NCBI GenBank assembly: GCA_963713545.1
Contig: CAVQME010000002.1
Coordinates: 372,001 to 436,000, forward strand
Direction of reading: 5' to 3'
DNA length: 64,000 bases
DNA from: CAVPLM01 sp963713545
GTDB lineage: Bacteria; Actinomycetota; Thermoleophilia; RBG-16-64-13
Positions within the stretch are counted from its first letter, which is position 1. Each line of letters starts with the position of its first letter. A program made the translations under genes and the position numbers. This document shows positions 31,411 through 40,563 of this stretch, in pieces. The notes beneath the pieces are model-generated. The model did no database searches and was not told the DNA's origin. It saw nothing but the letters and a program-made list of their open reading frames with translations.

Positions 31411-32841
31411 CTACGCGCCGGACCCCGGTAGAGGCTCCAGCTTGCTGGTCGTCGGGATCATCGGCCAGTTGGCGTTGCTGCACTGGACGATGTCGTAGTT
31501 CCACTTCTCCGCCGGACGCCATTGACCACCCGAGAGAGGAGTGCGCACCACGTTCGGTACCGGACGCGTGCCGCCTTCCGCGCCGACTTGCTGGGTGAAG
31601 TCGACAGGGACCCACAATGGTCTCTACCTTGGTCGCCGCGATAGCCGCGATGATCTGGTTCTTGTCGTCGATGTCTTTGGTCCGCTTGAGTGAGTCGACA
31701 GCCCACTCGAACACCATGAAGTGAAGGAGCGGCTGCGTCCACTGCATACCGGTCTTGGTCTCGTAGTTGTCGGCGAACTGCTGGCAGGTCTCGCCGGTGA
31801 GGGGCGAGGTGAACGGATACGTCGGGTGCCACCAAACGGTGGTGCACAGACCCTCACCGATGTCGCCCAGCGCATCTGCCGTCTGCGGGAACAGGAGGGC
31901 TTTGCCGATGCCGCAGATCTTGGGTGTATAGCCCTGCTGCTTGGACTGGGTCCAGAAGTTGGTGAAGTCCGGAGGACTCATGACCCCGGACAGGATTTCC
32001 GCCCCCTCCTTCTTGAACTTGTCGATGATGGACGTGTAGTCCTCGGTCCCGTCCTGGAACGAGCCGCCGTCCACGATGGTGTATCCGGCCTTCGTCATCG
32101 GTTCTGGCCACTTGTCCCGATAGTTGTTGCCGTCCACGTCGTTGGGCCAGAGCACGCCGACGATCTTGTTGTTCGGCACCTGAGACCATAGGTCGAAGTA
32201 GATGCCGAAGTTGTCCTCTTGACCCCAGAAGGCATGATAGGTCCACTTGAAGCCGACGGCCGGATCGCCTCCACGGCCCATGAACCACGCCTGCCACGGG
32301 GTGTCGCAGCTGATGCAAGGCACCTCGAAGGCCTCGGCCTGGTCGGACACGGGCACCACGTTGTCCCCACTGGAGGCGGCCATGAGGATGTCTACCTTGC
32401 TGTTGGTGATGAGATCACCCGCCACCTGCGCCGAGCGGTTGGAGTTGGACTGGCTGTCCTCCAACAAGATGGTGATCGGGTGCAGCTTGCCATCGCCGCA
32501 CAACAGCCCATCCCCGATCACCTCGTTGAAGTGATCGACGCAGTATTTGTCGGCGGTCCCGAACGAGGCCAAGGGGCCGGTCTGCGGGGTCACAAAACCC
32601 CACTTGACCTCCCGGCCTACTTCCGCGGCCGCGCTGACGGTGGTGGTGCTCTGGGCGGCCGCCGTGGTGGTGGTCTCCCCTGCGGCCGGTCGTCGTGGTG
32701 GTCTCGGCTGCGGCCGTGGTCGTGGTCTCTTCTCCGCCGCACGCGGCAAGCAAGACCGCCCATCCCGGCGCCCACTCCGATGCCGGCCCCGGCAATACCG
32801 GCGATCTTAAGGAATTCGCGGCGACTTACGGACTCTGACAT
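31411..32841 (-). pseudogene. ABC transporter substrate-binding Tat lipoprotein, three frameshifts
   Basis: Starts ATG 32841 after GAGGGG with MSESVSRREFLKIAGIAGA: a twin-arginine motif (SRREFLK). A frameshift at the lipobox (GGL/LAACGGEE) and another in the Thr-rich linker are needed to reach GREVKWGFVTPQTGPLASFG. The long middle frame is open: CGDGKLHPITILLEDSQSNS, AQVAGDLITNSKVDILMAAS, VPCISCDTPWQAWF, VGVLWPNDVDGNNYRDKWPE, SGVMSPPDFTNFWTQSKQQG. An extra C near 31613 shifts the end (VETIVGP/VDFTQQ). The fold is a type I periplasmic-binding protein. No permease or ATPase follows. Confidence 0.85.
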
Positions 32842-32966
32842 GTAGTATCCCCTCAACTGTGACTGGCTGTTTCGTTGCCTCAACTGGATCATCGTTATGA
32901 TGCTGGCTCGCAGCTTCCCTCCTCAACCCTTGTCCCCACCCCCTTTACTCGATCTCGGCCATCTTC

Positions 32967-33554
32967 TCACATGGCCAACGAGGCCGCCCGAAAATCTTCA
33001 GCGGTGTCCACGTCGAGGGCCATCCTCTCATCATCCAGCGGTACCAGGATCTGCCCCTCCCGATGACGCTCGGCTATCTCCCGCCCGCCAACGTCGCCCC
33101 GCTGCTCGAGTATCTCAGGGAACAGTGCCCTTCCCATCAGCACCGGGTTACCGGGACGGCCGCCTACGGAGGTCCGCACGATCAAGGCGTTCTCGTCCGC
33201 AAAGACCTCGATGAGCTGGTCGATCAGCACTGAGGTCACAAAGGGTTGGTCGCCTAGAAGAAAGACCGCGGCATCGCAATCCGGCCGGACCGCTCGGACG
33301 CCGGCGCGGAGGGAAGCGCTCATGCCGGCGGCATAGTCTGGGTTGAGAACGATCCTAACCGGTCTGTCCCTCAGAATCGCGCCCACTGCCTCTGCCTCGT
33401 GCCCCACGACCACGATGGTCTCGGACACTCCGGCGCCGAGCGCGGCGTCGGCGACCCACTCCACCAAAGCCCGCTCCCTCAAGGGAAGGAGGAGCTTCTG
33501 CCCGCCCATGCGGGTCGCCTGGCCGGCTGCCAGGACGATGGCGGCGACACGCAC
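32967..33554 (-). CDS. mocA: Molybdenum cofactor nucleotidyltransferase, MocA-like
   Basis: 195 aa. VAAIVLAAGQATRMGGQKLL is the nucleotidyltransferase signature with the GxxxRMGGxKxL loop; IVLNPDYAAGMSASLRAGVR and DAAVFLLGDQPFVTSVLIDQ (metal-binding GDQP), and GGRPGNPVLMGRALFPEIL complete the MocA pattern. It attaches CMP to molybdopterin, giving the MCD cofactor used by molybdenum hydroxylases. It lies in a same-strand row with yqeC, yqeB and the split hydroxylase genes, where the cofactor is needed. Confidence 0.9.
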   Translation of the reverse strand: MRVAAIVLAAGQATRMGGQKLLLPLRERALVEWVADAALGAGVSETIVVVGHEAEAVGAILRDRPVRIVLNPDYAAGMSASLRAGVRAVRPDCDAAVFLLGDQPFVTSVLIDQLIEVFADENALIVRTSVGGRPGNPVLMGRALFPEILEQRGDVGGREIAERHREGQILVPLDDERMALDVDTAEDFRAASLAM

Positions 33555-33577
33555 GTCCCTCTTGCTGGGATCCCGAT

Positions 33578-34405
33578 TTACCGGCCCTCTCGCTCACCTG
33601 CACACCTGCTCCATATCCGCGTGAAGTCCCGCTCCCGCAGACTGCCGACGACGATCGCCTCCGGAACCAGGCCTCGTCCGACCTCCCCTGCACTGCACTC
33701 AGCATCTCCTCAGCAACTTCGAGACCCCGCGCCCGCGCGTTAGGTTCCTCGGCCTTGTTCAGTAGAGTGACCACCCGGGCCCCCGGCCAGCGCCCGTGCA
33801 GCAGCCGAAGCTGCTCCCGCAGCGCAGCTGCGAACAGATCCGTGGTAACGATCTCCCCCTTCCTCGACGCCCAAGGCCCGCGCGAGCAACTCCGCCCGGT
33901 GGACGTACGGCTCCTCGAGGGGAGCACCCAGCACGTCCAACCCGGCGACCTGCACGATCAGGGTCGCGCCGAGGGGCACCTGCGGCTCGTGGGCCCCGAA
34001 GGCCTTGAGGGACATCCCCCGGCTTCCATCCGCCTCGATCACCAAGTGATCCACGAGCCCCGCCGCCCACACGTCGTCTACCCATTCGACCGGCAAGCCG
34101 ACGGCTTTGCCGTCCCGGCCGACGCTCTGGACGGCACAGACAAGACCAGCGGTGGCGAGCGCAGCCTCGAGCCGCGTTCGAAGAGCACGAAGGTCGGACT
34201 CTACCAGCACCGGTCCGAGATCCTCCAGATCCTTGAGGAACATCGCCGTGGTAGTGGTCGCGAGCACTCGTGGGCTCCACTCGGACAGTTCCTGGGCGAG
34301 AAGTCGGAGACAGCCCGTCTTTCCCCCGCCCCCCACCAGAGCTATCGACTCCCGCCGGCCGAGCGCGAGAGCCTCCGCCAAGATGTCATGCGTGAAGACC
34401 TGCAC
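33578..34405 (-). pseudogene. yqeC: Selenium-dependent molybdenum hydroxylase maturation protein YqeC, two frameshifts
   Basis: GTG 34405 opens QVFTHDILAEALALGRRESI, ALVGGGGKTGCLRLLAQELS (a P-loop-like GGGGKTG), RVLATTTTAMFLKDLEDLGP, HLVIEADGSRGMSLKAFGAH and TLIVQVAGLDVLGAPLEE. An extra base near 33860 shifts to IVTTDLFAAALREQLRLLHG and VVTLLNKAEEPNARARGLEV; a second near 33660 leads to AIVVGSLRERDFTRIW. YqeC is a marker of the selenium-dependent molybdenum-hydroxylase system. The protein is otherwise full length (about 270 aa), so the shifts may be errors. Confidence 0.85.
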
Positions 34406-34432
34406 CTGGGGCCCCGGGCCTCGGTCCCGTTT

Positions 34433-35342
34433 CTACAAGCCGTCCGGCGTCGCTGTAGCAGCCCTCACGCCTTCGCACGCAGCCGCCCAGGATCGGCCGC
34501 GGATCCGAGATCCCGAGGGGAGGTTCCCCAGTAGGGCGCACGCGGCCTCGAGCACTCCGCCGGCCACCGCCAAGGCCTTGTCCGAGATGAGGAAGCAGTG
34601 TTCCCGGTCGGCGCACGGATCGACATCTCCCAGTTTGAAGCCGGGACCTACGACGATTCCCGAACGTAGGATCCCACGGAGCCTGCCGTCCAGCCCGGCG
34701 TGACCGGGGTCCGGCCCACCAGCCCCACGGGTTCGCCCTTTCCACCCGATCCCCGATCTCCCTCAGCCCGGTGAACACCCCCGCGCAGGGGGAGCGCAGG
34801 ACCCGCTCTTCGGCAAAACCACCCCGCTCTCCGGGAACACCGGTGTCCGGAAGAGCCACTCCCTCGATGATGACGCGGCCCAAGGTGGGGCCACGCATAG
34901 TCTCGACGACTGCGTGCGCATCCCTGCCGGCCACGAAACCCGGACCGAGCGCCACCACCGCGGGCGCGTCGCTCGTGTGGGTGCCCAGATTCCGCTTGGC
35001 CATGATGGCATCCACCAGCAGATCGGGACGGAAATCGAAGCGGATGGCCGCTTCGGGATCGACGATCACCGGGATCGCCCCACTCCGCAGTATCCGGTGT
35101 ACGTCGACCGCGTCCTGGGCGAGGATCCCGGGGAGGCCTTCGACCTCCACCCGGCCCTCCCACACCGCCTCGGCGAAAGCGACGGCACGGCGCACCACCG
35201 TGGGCCGAGCGATCTCGGTCATCACCACCGAGAACCCGGCGCGAATCAGGCGAAAAGCGACGCCCGAGGCCAAGTCGCCGGCGCCTCTGACGAGCGCCCG
35301 CGGCCCACGGTCGGTGGCGCTGGATGCCGGCAGCTCACTCAT
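34433..35342 (-). pseudogene. yqeB: EF2563/YqeB family selenium-dependent molybdenum hydroxylase protein, two frameshifts
   Basis: ATG 35342 opens SELPASSATDRGPRALVRGA, then LVRGAGDLASGVAFRLIRAG, MTEIARPTVVRRAVAFAEAV, IPVIVDPEAAIRFDFRPDLL, DAIMAKRNLGTHTSDAPAVV, ALGPGFVAGRDAHAVVETMR and SPCAGVFTGLREIGDRVE. Frame changes near 34740 (to GEPVGLVGRTPVTPGW) and 34680 (to LRGILRSGIVVGPGFKLGDV) are needed to reach DPCADREHCFLISDKALAVA and the stop at 34433. YqeB accompanies YqeC and SelD in genomes with selenium-containing hydroxylases; its exact step is unknown. Confidence 0.85.
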
Positions 35343-35539
35343 CGGCGACCAGCTTCCCCGCCTGCTCCCTCCCCCTCTTCCTCTCAGAGCCGGTCCAACA
35401 TCTCGTCCCATTTGTCCCGGTCGCACCTGTGTCCCGCGTAGGGACCAGAATGAACGGGGGTCTCCATGCAGTCTCGGTCCGCGTTTCGCCTCTCACCGCC
35501 GCCTCCCTCGAGCAGCCGCTCGTCGCCGCGCGGCCGGCA

Positions 35540-36835
35540 CTAGCCGGCCGGCGTTGCCTCCCAGCCGCTCATCTCGGCCACCTTCTTCAGGCAGGCCTCG
35601 ATGCCTACCGCGCGCATAGCCTGACCAGTGCCTGCCCGATCGCCGTCCTTCATCACGTTCTTCAGACGGAACTCCAGAGGATCCATGCCCAACTTCTCGG
35701 CGATGATGTCCATCATGAGCTCGATTGCGAAGGTGGGTTGCGACATGCCGAAGCCCCGGAAGGCCGCGCTCTGGCACTTGTTCGTATAGACCACCCACGT
35801 CTCCCCCCGCTGATGGGGCACCAGATAGGGGCCGGCACCGATGTAGGTGCATTTGCCCATGGTGATCATGGTCGTCGAGGCATACGCGCCGGTGTTCGCG
35901 ATGTGCCTGCGGTCGAGGGCGACCAGAGTCCCATCCGATTTGAGGCCCATCTTGTAGGTGTGATAGACCGGGATCTTGGTGGACGAGTAGCAGAAGTCCT
36001 CGTGGGTCGTCAGGGCCCATTTGACGGGACGGCCGGCCTTCATGGCCAGGATGGCCAGGTTGGGCTCGACAGTGATGTTGTTCTTCTGCCCGAAGGCGCC
36101 GCCGATGGGAGCCGTGATCATCCGCACCCGGTTGAGCGGCAGCCGCAGGGCCTTTGCGATGGCCGGCTGGTGCCAGAAGGGCATCTGCGAGTTCCCGATG
36201 ATGGTGATGCGATCGGTGTCCTCCGGCTTGGCGATGAACGCGTGCGGCTCGATTGGCGCGCAGCGCTGGGCCGAGGTGCCGAAGGTGTGCTCCACGATCA
36301 TGTCCGACTGGCGGAAGCCTTCCTCCACGTCACCGTGAACCAGCAGGAAGGTCTCGTGGCCATGCGGCAACACCTGGTTGCCCCTGCACCACCTGCCTTG
36401 GCCCTGCTCGTGGATGATGGGAGCATCCGGCTCCAGTGCTTCCCGGGGATCGAAAACCGCCTGAAGCGGCTCGTACTTCACTTTGATGAGTTCGACCGCC
36501 TCTTGGGCGATCTCCTCGGACTCGGCCGCCACCAGAGCGACGATCTCGCCCCTGTAGCGCACCTTATCGTCCGCGTACACGGGCTGGTCCGGGATGATGA
36601 GGCCGTTGACGTTGTCTGGAGCATCTTTGGCAGTAGCGACCGCTTTCACTCCGGGCAGGCGCTCGGCCGCGCTCGTGTCGAGCTCGATGATGCGGGCGTG
36701 GTGCTCTGTGCTCAGCAGCGGCTTCGCGTAAAGCATGCCGGGCAGGTAGAGGTCGTTGGTGTACTGCACTCTACCCATGACCTGGTCACGGGCATCGATC
36801 CGGGGACGCCGCTTCCCGACTTCTGTAAGGCTCAT
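35540..36835 (-). CDS. Molybdenum hydroxylase, N-terminal half of the molybdopterin subunit (NdhL-like)
   Basis: ATG 36835 (AGGAGG seven bases upstream) gives 431 aa, about half a normal molybdopterin subunit. Present: GRVQYTNDLYLPGMLYAKPL, KDAPDNVNGLIIPDQPVYAD, YRGEIVALVAAESEEIAQEA, the FGTSAQRCAPIEPHAFIAKP region, ITAPIGGAFGQKNNITVEPN (GGxFGxK cofactor loop) and SAAFRGFGMSQPTFAIELMM. It stops cleanly after EMSGWEATPAG. The missing half (EMGQG loop and catalytic Glu) is fused to the FAD subunit two genes upstream. Split molybdopterin subunits of this size are known in Eubacterium barkeri nicotinate dehydrogenase (NdhL/NdhM). Substrate unknown. Confidence 0.85.
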   Translation of the reverse strand: MSLTEVGKRRPRIDARDQVMGRVQYTNDLYLPGMLYAKPLLSTEHHARIIELDTSAAERLPGVKAVATAKDAPDNVNGLIIPDQPVYADDKVRYRGEIVALVAAESEEIAQEAVELIKVKYEPLQAVFDPREALEPDAPIIHEQGQGRWCRGNQVLPHGHETFLLVHGDVEEGFRQSDMIVEHTFGTSAQRCAPIEPHAFIAKPEDTDRITIIGNSQMPFWHQPAIAKALRLPLNRVRMITAPIGGAFGQKNNITVEPNLAILAMKAGRPVKWALTTHEDFCYSSTKIPVYHTYKMGLKSDGTLVALDRRHIANTGAYASTTMITMGKCTYIGAGPYLVPHQRGETWVVYTNKCQSAAFRGFGMSQPTFAIELMMDIIAEKLGMDPLEFRLKNVMKDGDRAGTGQAMRAVGIEACLKKVAEMSGWEATPAG

Positions 36836-36856
36836 GTTCAATCCTCCTTCGTCACT

Positions 36857-37336
36857 CTAAGAAGCCGAGTCGCGGATCTCTTGGGCTGCCGCCAGCACCG
36901 CTTCCACCGGCCTGACATACCCGGTGCACCGGCACATGTTCCCCGACAGACCCTCCTTGACTTGCTCGTACGTGGGGCGCGGGTTGGCATCGAGAAGGGC
37001 CTTGGCCGCCATGATCATGCCCGGCGTGCAGTAGCCGCATTGGCTGGCCGCAAGCTCCTTGAAGTGCTTCTGAATCGGATGGAGCCCCTCCTTGCCCAGG
37101 CCGTCCACCGTCTCCACCACCTTCCCGTTCACGGTGACGGCCAGCACGAGGCAAGCGTTGACAGCTTTGCCGTTGAGTATCACCGTGCAGGCCCCGCATT
37201 CACCCTGCTCGCACGACCGTTTTGGGCTGGTGATATTCAGGCGGTCCCGCAGGAGCTGCAGCAGGGTCAGGTTGGCCTCGACCTCCAGAGACCGTTCCTC
37301 CCCGTTGAGTACGAAGCGTATCTCGTGTTTCATCAT
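36857..37336 (-). CDS. Molybdenum hydroxylase [2Fe-2S] subunit
   Basis: 159 aa. The plant-type cluster motif is CEQGECGACTVILNGKAVNA with a fourth Cys in ACLVLA; the second cluster is QCGYCTPGMIMAAKALL with GNMCRCTGYVRPVEAVL. It passes electrons from the molybdenum centre to FAD. Two ATG codons (37336 and 37333) follow TAGGGG. It lies 10 bp after the FAD-containing fusion gene and 21 bp before the NdhL-like gene, so all three form one operon. Confidence 0.95.
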   Translation of the reverse strand: MMKHEIRFVLNGEERSLEVEANLTLLQLLRDRLNITSPKRSCEQGECGACTVILNGKAVNACLVLAVTVNGKVVETVDGLGKEGLHPIQKHFKELAASQCGYCTPGMIMAAKALLDANPRPTYEQVKEGLSGNMCRCTGYVRPVEAVLAAAQEIRDSAS

Positions 37337-37346
37337 CCCCTACTTT

Positions 37347-39287
37347 CTAGCGAGCGGTCGGCGCCTGCTCGGCTTCGGCCTTCTGTTGCAGCGCCCACAG
37401 GATCTTCTCCGGCGTGGCGGGCATATCGACAAGACGGATCCCCACGGCGTCGTAGATAGCGTTGAACACCGCCGGGGCCCCGCTGTTGGCGGAGATCTCG
37501 CCGGCAGCCTTCGCCCCGAACGGCCCCTCGGGGTCGTAGACCTCCACATAACCGGCATGCATCTCCGGCATGTCCATGGAGGTGGCGATGGCGTAGCTCT
37601 CCAGATCCACGGGCATGAAGTCCGGGTTGTAGTTCTGCGGCGGACCGCTCGAATCGATGAGCCCGGGGTGGCCGTCCTCGCGCAGGGCCCAGCCTATAGC
37701 CTGCAGTGCGCCGCCATGTACCTGGCCCTCTACCAGGGTCGGGTTGATGGCTTTGCCGCAGTCGACCGCGGCGTACAGCTTGGTCACCTCGGCGACGCCG
37801 GTCTCGGTGTCGACCTCGACCTCGGCGACGGTGGCGTGGTAGTAGAAAGCGGCGATGGACTCGCCCTGCATGTTCTCCCCGGAGGCGCTGCTCTTGGGAT
37901 AGTAGTAAGCCGAACCTATGGGAAGCTTCTTGAGCGCGAAATGGGCGAACCGAGCCGCTTCCCCGATGGGCATGCGCCGCTCCGGGTCGTAGATGTCCTT
38001 GACGAAGCCAGACTCGAGGACCAGATTTTCTTTGTGGACTCCCAGTTTCGCCGAAGCAGCGTCGAACAGGACATCCTTCACCTGAGCGGCAGCTTTGAGC
38101 AGTGCGTTGCCGCCCACGAAGGTGCCGCGAGAGCTGACAGTCCCAAAATCGTATGGGGTCGTGCCGGTGTCGGCCGGGTAGACGGTCACCTGCTCGAACG
38201 GGACCGCCAGCGCCTCGGCGGTCATCTGGGTGAGAACGGTCTGCGACCCCTGCCCCATCTCGGTGATGCCGATCTGCACCACGACGCTGCCGTCTTCGCG
38301 CATCTGCATGTTGACCGCGCAGGGGTTGGGGAACCCGGGCGGGGTCATCGAATAAAGTGCGCCGGCTATCCCCCGGCCCGTCTTGATCTTCGCCGCCCTC
38401 TCTGCGGAGAAATCCCGGCCCGTGGCCCGCGCCAGGGCGTCCTCGACCGCCCGCCGGGCCAGCACGGCCGCCACCTCGCAGCGGTACCAGGCGCTGGCCC
38501 GCCGCGCCCGAGGGCTGGGACAGGCATCGCCCCCTGCCAGGTAGCAGACTTTCGCCACCTCGTCCAGTACCGCCGGCTTGCCGCGCAAGGCTTCCTCAAA
38601 ACTGGTGGAGTGGATGACAGTCGCCCCGAGCGATCCCAGGACCACGTTCACCTGCTCGAACGTTGTGCCATCGGCGCTGAGAACCACCGACGCGGCCGCC
38701 GAGGCGGTCGAGATGGTCATGGCCTTGCGCTTGCCCAGCTTCTGGAAGCCCGAGCCGCACGCCGTCTTGTGAAGCGGGACCACGATCTCGATGATCAGCT
38801 CGTCGCCAGCCAATACGGTCTGCTGCGAACCCACCAAGAACTCCTCGAGCGAGAGCTCGCGCTCCCCTCGTGGGCTTCGCAGCTTCACCGCGCCGCCCAG
38901 CGCCGCGACACCCAGGATAAGGTCGCCGGCCGGAGTGGCAGTGGCCAGATTGCCCCCGATGGTGGCCAGGTTGCGCACCACCGGTCCGGCGCAACTCCGA
39001 GCGGCGAGGGCCAAAGCAGTCGCCTTCTCTTCCACCAGGGCGGAAGCGGCCAACTCTGCCTGAGTGGTCAAGGCGCCAACCCGCAGAGACTCACCGTCTT
39101 CCCGGATGTAACGAAGTTCCTCGAGATCGCCGACGTAGACCACATGCTCGGGACTGATCTCGCGCCGGTGCATCCAGACGAGGACATCGGTGCCCCCAGC
39201 CAACACGACGGCCTTGTCACCATAGTGCGCGAGCAGCGACAGAGCCTCATTCACGCTCTGGGGCGCTAGGTACTCGAAATCTCTCAT
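37347..39287 (-). CDS. Fusion of molybdenum hydroxylase FAD subunit and C-terminal half of the molybdopterin subunit (NdhF-NdhM-like)
   Basis: 646 aa, one open frame. Residues 1-285 are the FAD subunit: LSLLAHYGDKAVVLAGGTDV (GGTD), VRNLATIGGNLATATPAGDL (TIGGN), SGFQKLGKRKAMTISTASAA. From about residue 300 the chain becomes the second half of a molybdopterin subunit: KIKTGRGIAGALYSMTPPGF, IGITEMGQGSQTVLTQMTAE, YPADTGTTPYDFGTVSSRGT, VDTETGVAEVTKLYAAVDCG, NPTLVEGQVHGGALQAIG and GPFGAKAAGEISANSGAPAV with the catalytic Glu. Start ATG after GGGAGG. The order FAD+Mo-C, Fe-S, Mo-N is circularly permuted relative to ordinary hydroxylases. Confidence 0.88.
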   Translation of the reverse strand: MRDFEYLAPQSVNEALSLLAHYGDKAVVLAGGTDVLVWMHRREISPEHVVYVGDLEELRYIREDGESLRVGALTTQAELAASALVEEKATALALAARSCAGPVVRNLATIGGNLATATPAGDLILGVAALGGAVKLRSPRGERELSLEEFLVGSQQTVLAGDELIIEIVVPLHKTACGSGFQKLGKRKAMTISTASAAASVVLSADGTTFEQVNVVLGSLGATVIHSTSFEEALRGKPAVLDEVAKVCYLAGGDACPSPRARRASAWYRCEVAAVLARRAVEDALARATGRDFSAERAAKIKTGRGIAGALYSMTPPGFPNPCAVNMQMREDGSVVVQIGITEMGQGSQTVLTQMTAEALAVPFEQVTVYPADTGTTPYDFGTVSSRGTFVGGNALLKAAAQVKDVLFDAASAKLGVHKENLVLESGFVKDIYDPERRMPIGEAARFAHFALKKLPIGSAYYYPKSSASGENMQGESIAAFYYHATVAEVEVDTETGVAEVTKLYAAVDCGKAINPTLVEGQVHGGALQAIGWALREDGHPGLIDSSGPPQNYNPDFMPVDLESYAIATSMDMPEMHAGYVEVYDPEGPFGAKAAGEISANSGAPAVFNAIYDAVGIRLVDMPATPEKILWALQQKAEAEQAPTAR

Positions 39288-39318
39288 AAGGCTCTACCTC
39301 CCAAGAACGGTGAACGCT

Positions 39319-39430
39319 CTAGTCATCGGGCAGCACGGCGACGCAGGCTATCTCGACCACTTGATCCTTGATCCCGAGACCCGACACCCCGATCAGATCG
39401 TGGGCGGGTGGATTGGAGTCGCTGGCCATG
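39319..39430 (-). pseudogene. RidA-family C-terminal remnant
   Basis: A 37-codon frame from ATG 39430 ending PPAHDLIGVSGLGIKDQVVE and IACVAVLPDD, which is the conserved end of RidA/YjgF enamine deaminases (V-GL-----VEIE-VAVLP). The first two-thirds of the gene are missing, replaced upstream by the end of the VOC gene. Likely a deletion scar. Confidence 0.55.
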
Positions 39431-39499
39431 CTCGGACAGTTCAACTCTGAAGGAATTGTCCCACACCTCTTCTTCTCTATCCCGCTGCCTCCTCGACCG

Positions 39500-40417
39500 T
39501 CAATTCATGAGCTGGAAGAGCTCGATAGGGTTGCCCGCGTTGTCGCTGATGAACACGCGATGGGTGCTAGAAGCGCTTTCTGTCGCGATGATGTCCACTC
39601 CCGCCTCCACGAGGCGCGCAGACGTCTGCTCGGCGTCCTTGATGCCAAGGGCGAAGTACTTGTTACCGAGAGTCTGAAGGTCCATCCGAGGATCACGCCT
39701 CTCCAGAGGGACCGGCGCGGCTCCGGCGAGGCAGTGCAGCTCCACCCAAAGGTCGGGACCCTGCAGGAAGGCGGAGCGCAGGCCAATCGTTTCGATCTCG
39801 AATGACGTCGCCACCGAGAAACCCAGGGTCCTCACGTACCAGCCCACGGCTGCCTCTCGGTCCGGGACGCACAGAGCCACGTGATGCAGCTCTTGAATGG
39901 CCAGAGGCCCGCCCGTTTCCGCAGAAGGCGGAACCACCCGCGCAGACCCGGACTGGGTGTCGTCTCCTTCGGGCAACTCGATGAGCATCCCCGAGTTGTC
40001 GACGACGAAGGCCGCTACCAACTCCCCCACTCCCTCGAGCTGGACTTGCTTGAAGCTCACCACGTTCACTCCAAGACCCTCGAGCCGACGTGCAGCCTCC
40101 GTCACGCTGCTGTGAAGGAGCGCTAGATGCTTGTGGCCACAGACCGCGAGGTCGGCATCGGGCTCCGGCCCCGCCGCGTAAGCCGGCACGGGGGCGGGAG
40201 CCGATACCTCGAACATCTCGAGCAGAAAACCCGGTGCTTGAAGATAAGCCACCTTGCCCCAGGGGTGGCGCTCGCTACCGTAGATGAGCTTGAACCCGAA
40301 GGTCCGCCGGTACCATGCGGCGGCCTCGTCGATGTCGGCCACGCTGATGGTGTAGTGATGAAACCCCTCGACCTGCACGATAGGTTCCATATCCCGGATC
40401 GGCTCGCTTCTCGACAT
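39500..40417 (-). CDS. Two-domain VOC (glyoxalase/dioxygenase) family protein
   Basis: 305 aa from ATG 40417 (an in-frame upstream extension to 40675 has no homology). Two VOC repeats: GFHHYTISVADIDEAAAWYR, GKVAYLQAPGFLLEMFEV, then IQELHHVALCVPDREAAVGW, SAFLQGPDLWVELHCLAG and HRVFISDNAGNPIELFQLM. His and Glu metal ligands are visible at the repeat starts and ends. Such proteins include extradiol dioxygenases and glyoxalases; substrate unknown. It follows a terminator after the OYE gene and precedes the split hydroxylase operon. Confidence 0.8.
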   Translation of the reverse strand: MSRSEPIRDMEPIVQVEGFHHYTISVADIDEAAAWYRRTFGFKLIYGSERHPWGKVAYLQAPGFLLEMFEVSAPAPVPAYAAGPEPDADLAVCGHKHLALLHSSVTEAARRLEGLGVNVVSFKQVQLEGVGELVAAFVVDNSGMLIELPEGDDTQSGSARVVPPSAETGGPLAIQELHHVALCVPDREAAVGWYVRTLGFSVATSFEIETIGLRSAFLQGPDLWVELHCLAGAAPVPLERRDPRMDLQTLGNKYFALGIKDAEQTSARLVEAGVDIIATESASSTHRVFISDNAGNPIELFQLMN

Positions 40418-40479
40418 ATCGACTGCCCCCTGCCTTGGCCCACTTATGAGAGTCCCGTGTACACCTGAAAAGCGGTCGC

Positions 40480-40513
40480 GTGGCCCCCCGGAGCCGAAAG
40501 CCCGGGGGGCCAC
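40480..40513 (-). terminator. Strong GC hairpin after the OYE gene
   Basis: Perfect 12-bp stem GTGGCCCCCCGG, loop of ten bases, CCGGGGGGCCAC, about 50 bp downstream of the OYE stop at 40564 on minus and upstream of the VOC gene. Likely intrinsic terminator. Confidence 0.75.
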
Positions 40514-40563
40514 TTCATGCACGGCACCAGCTCCGTAAGATAGCCAACTACTGTCGTCCGTGA

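Noticed and set aside
35324..39269. Two plus-strand open frames of over 700 codons
   Set aside because: Both are antisense to the molybdenum hydroxylase genes and have only low-complexity, VDL/HH-rich translations.
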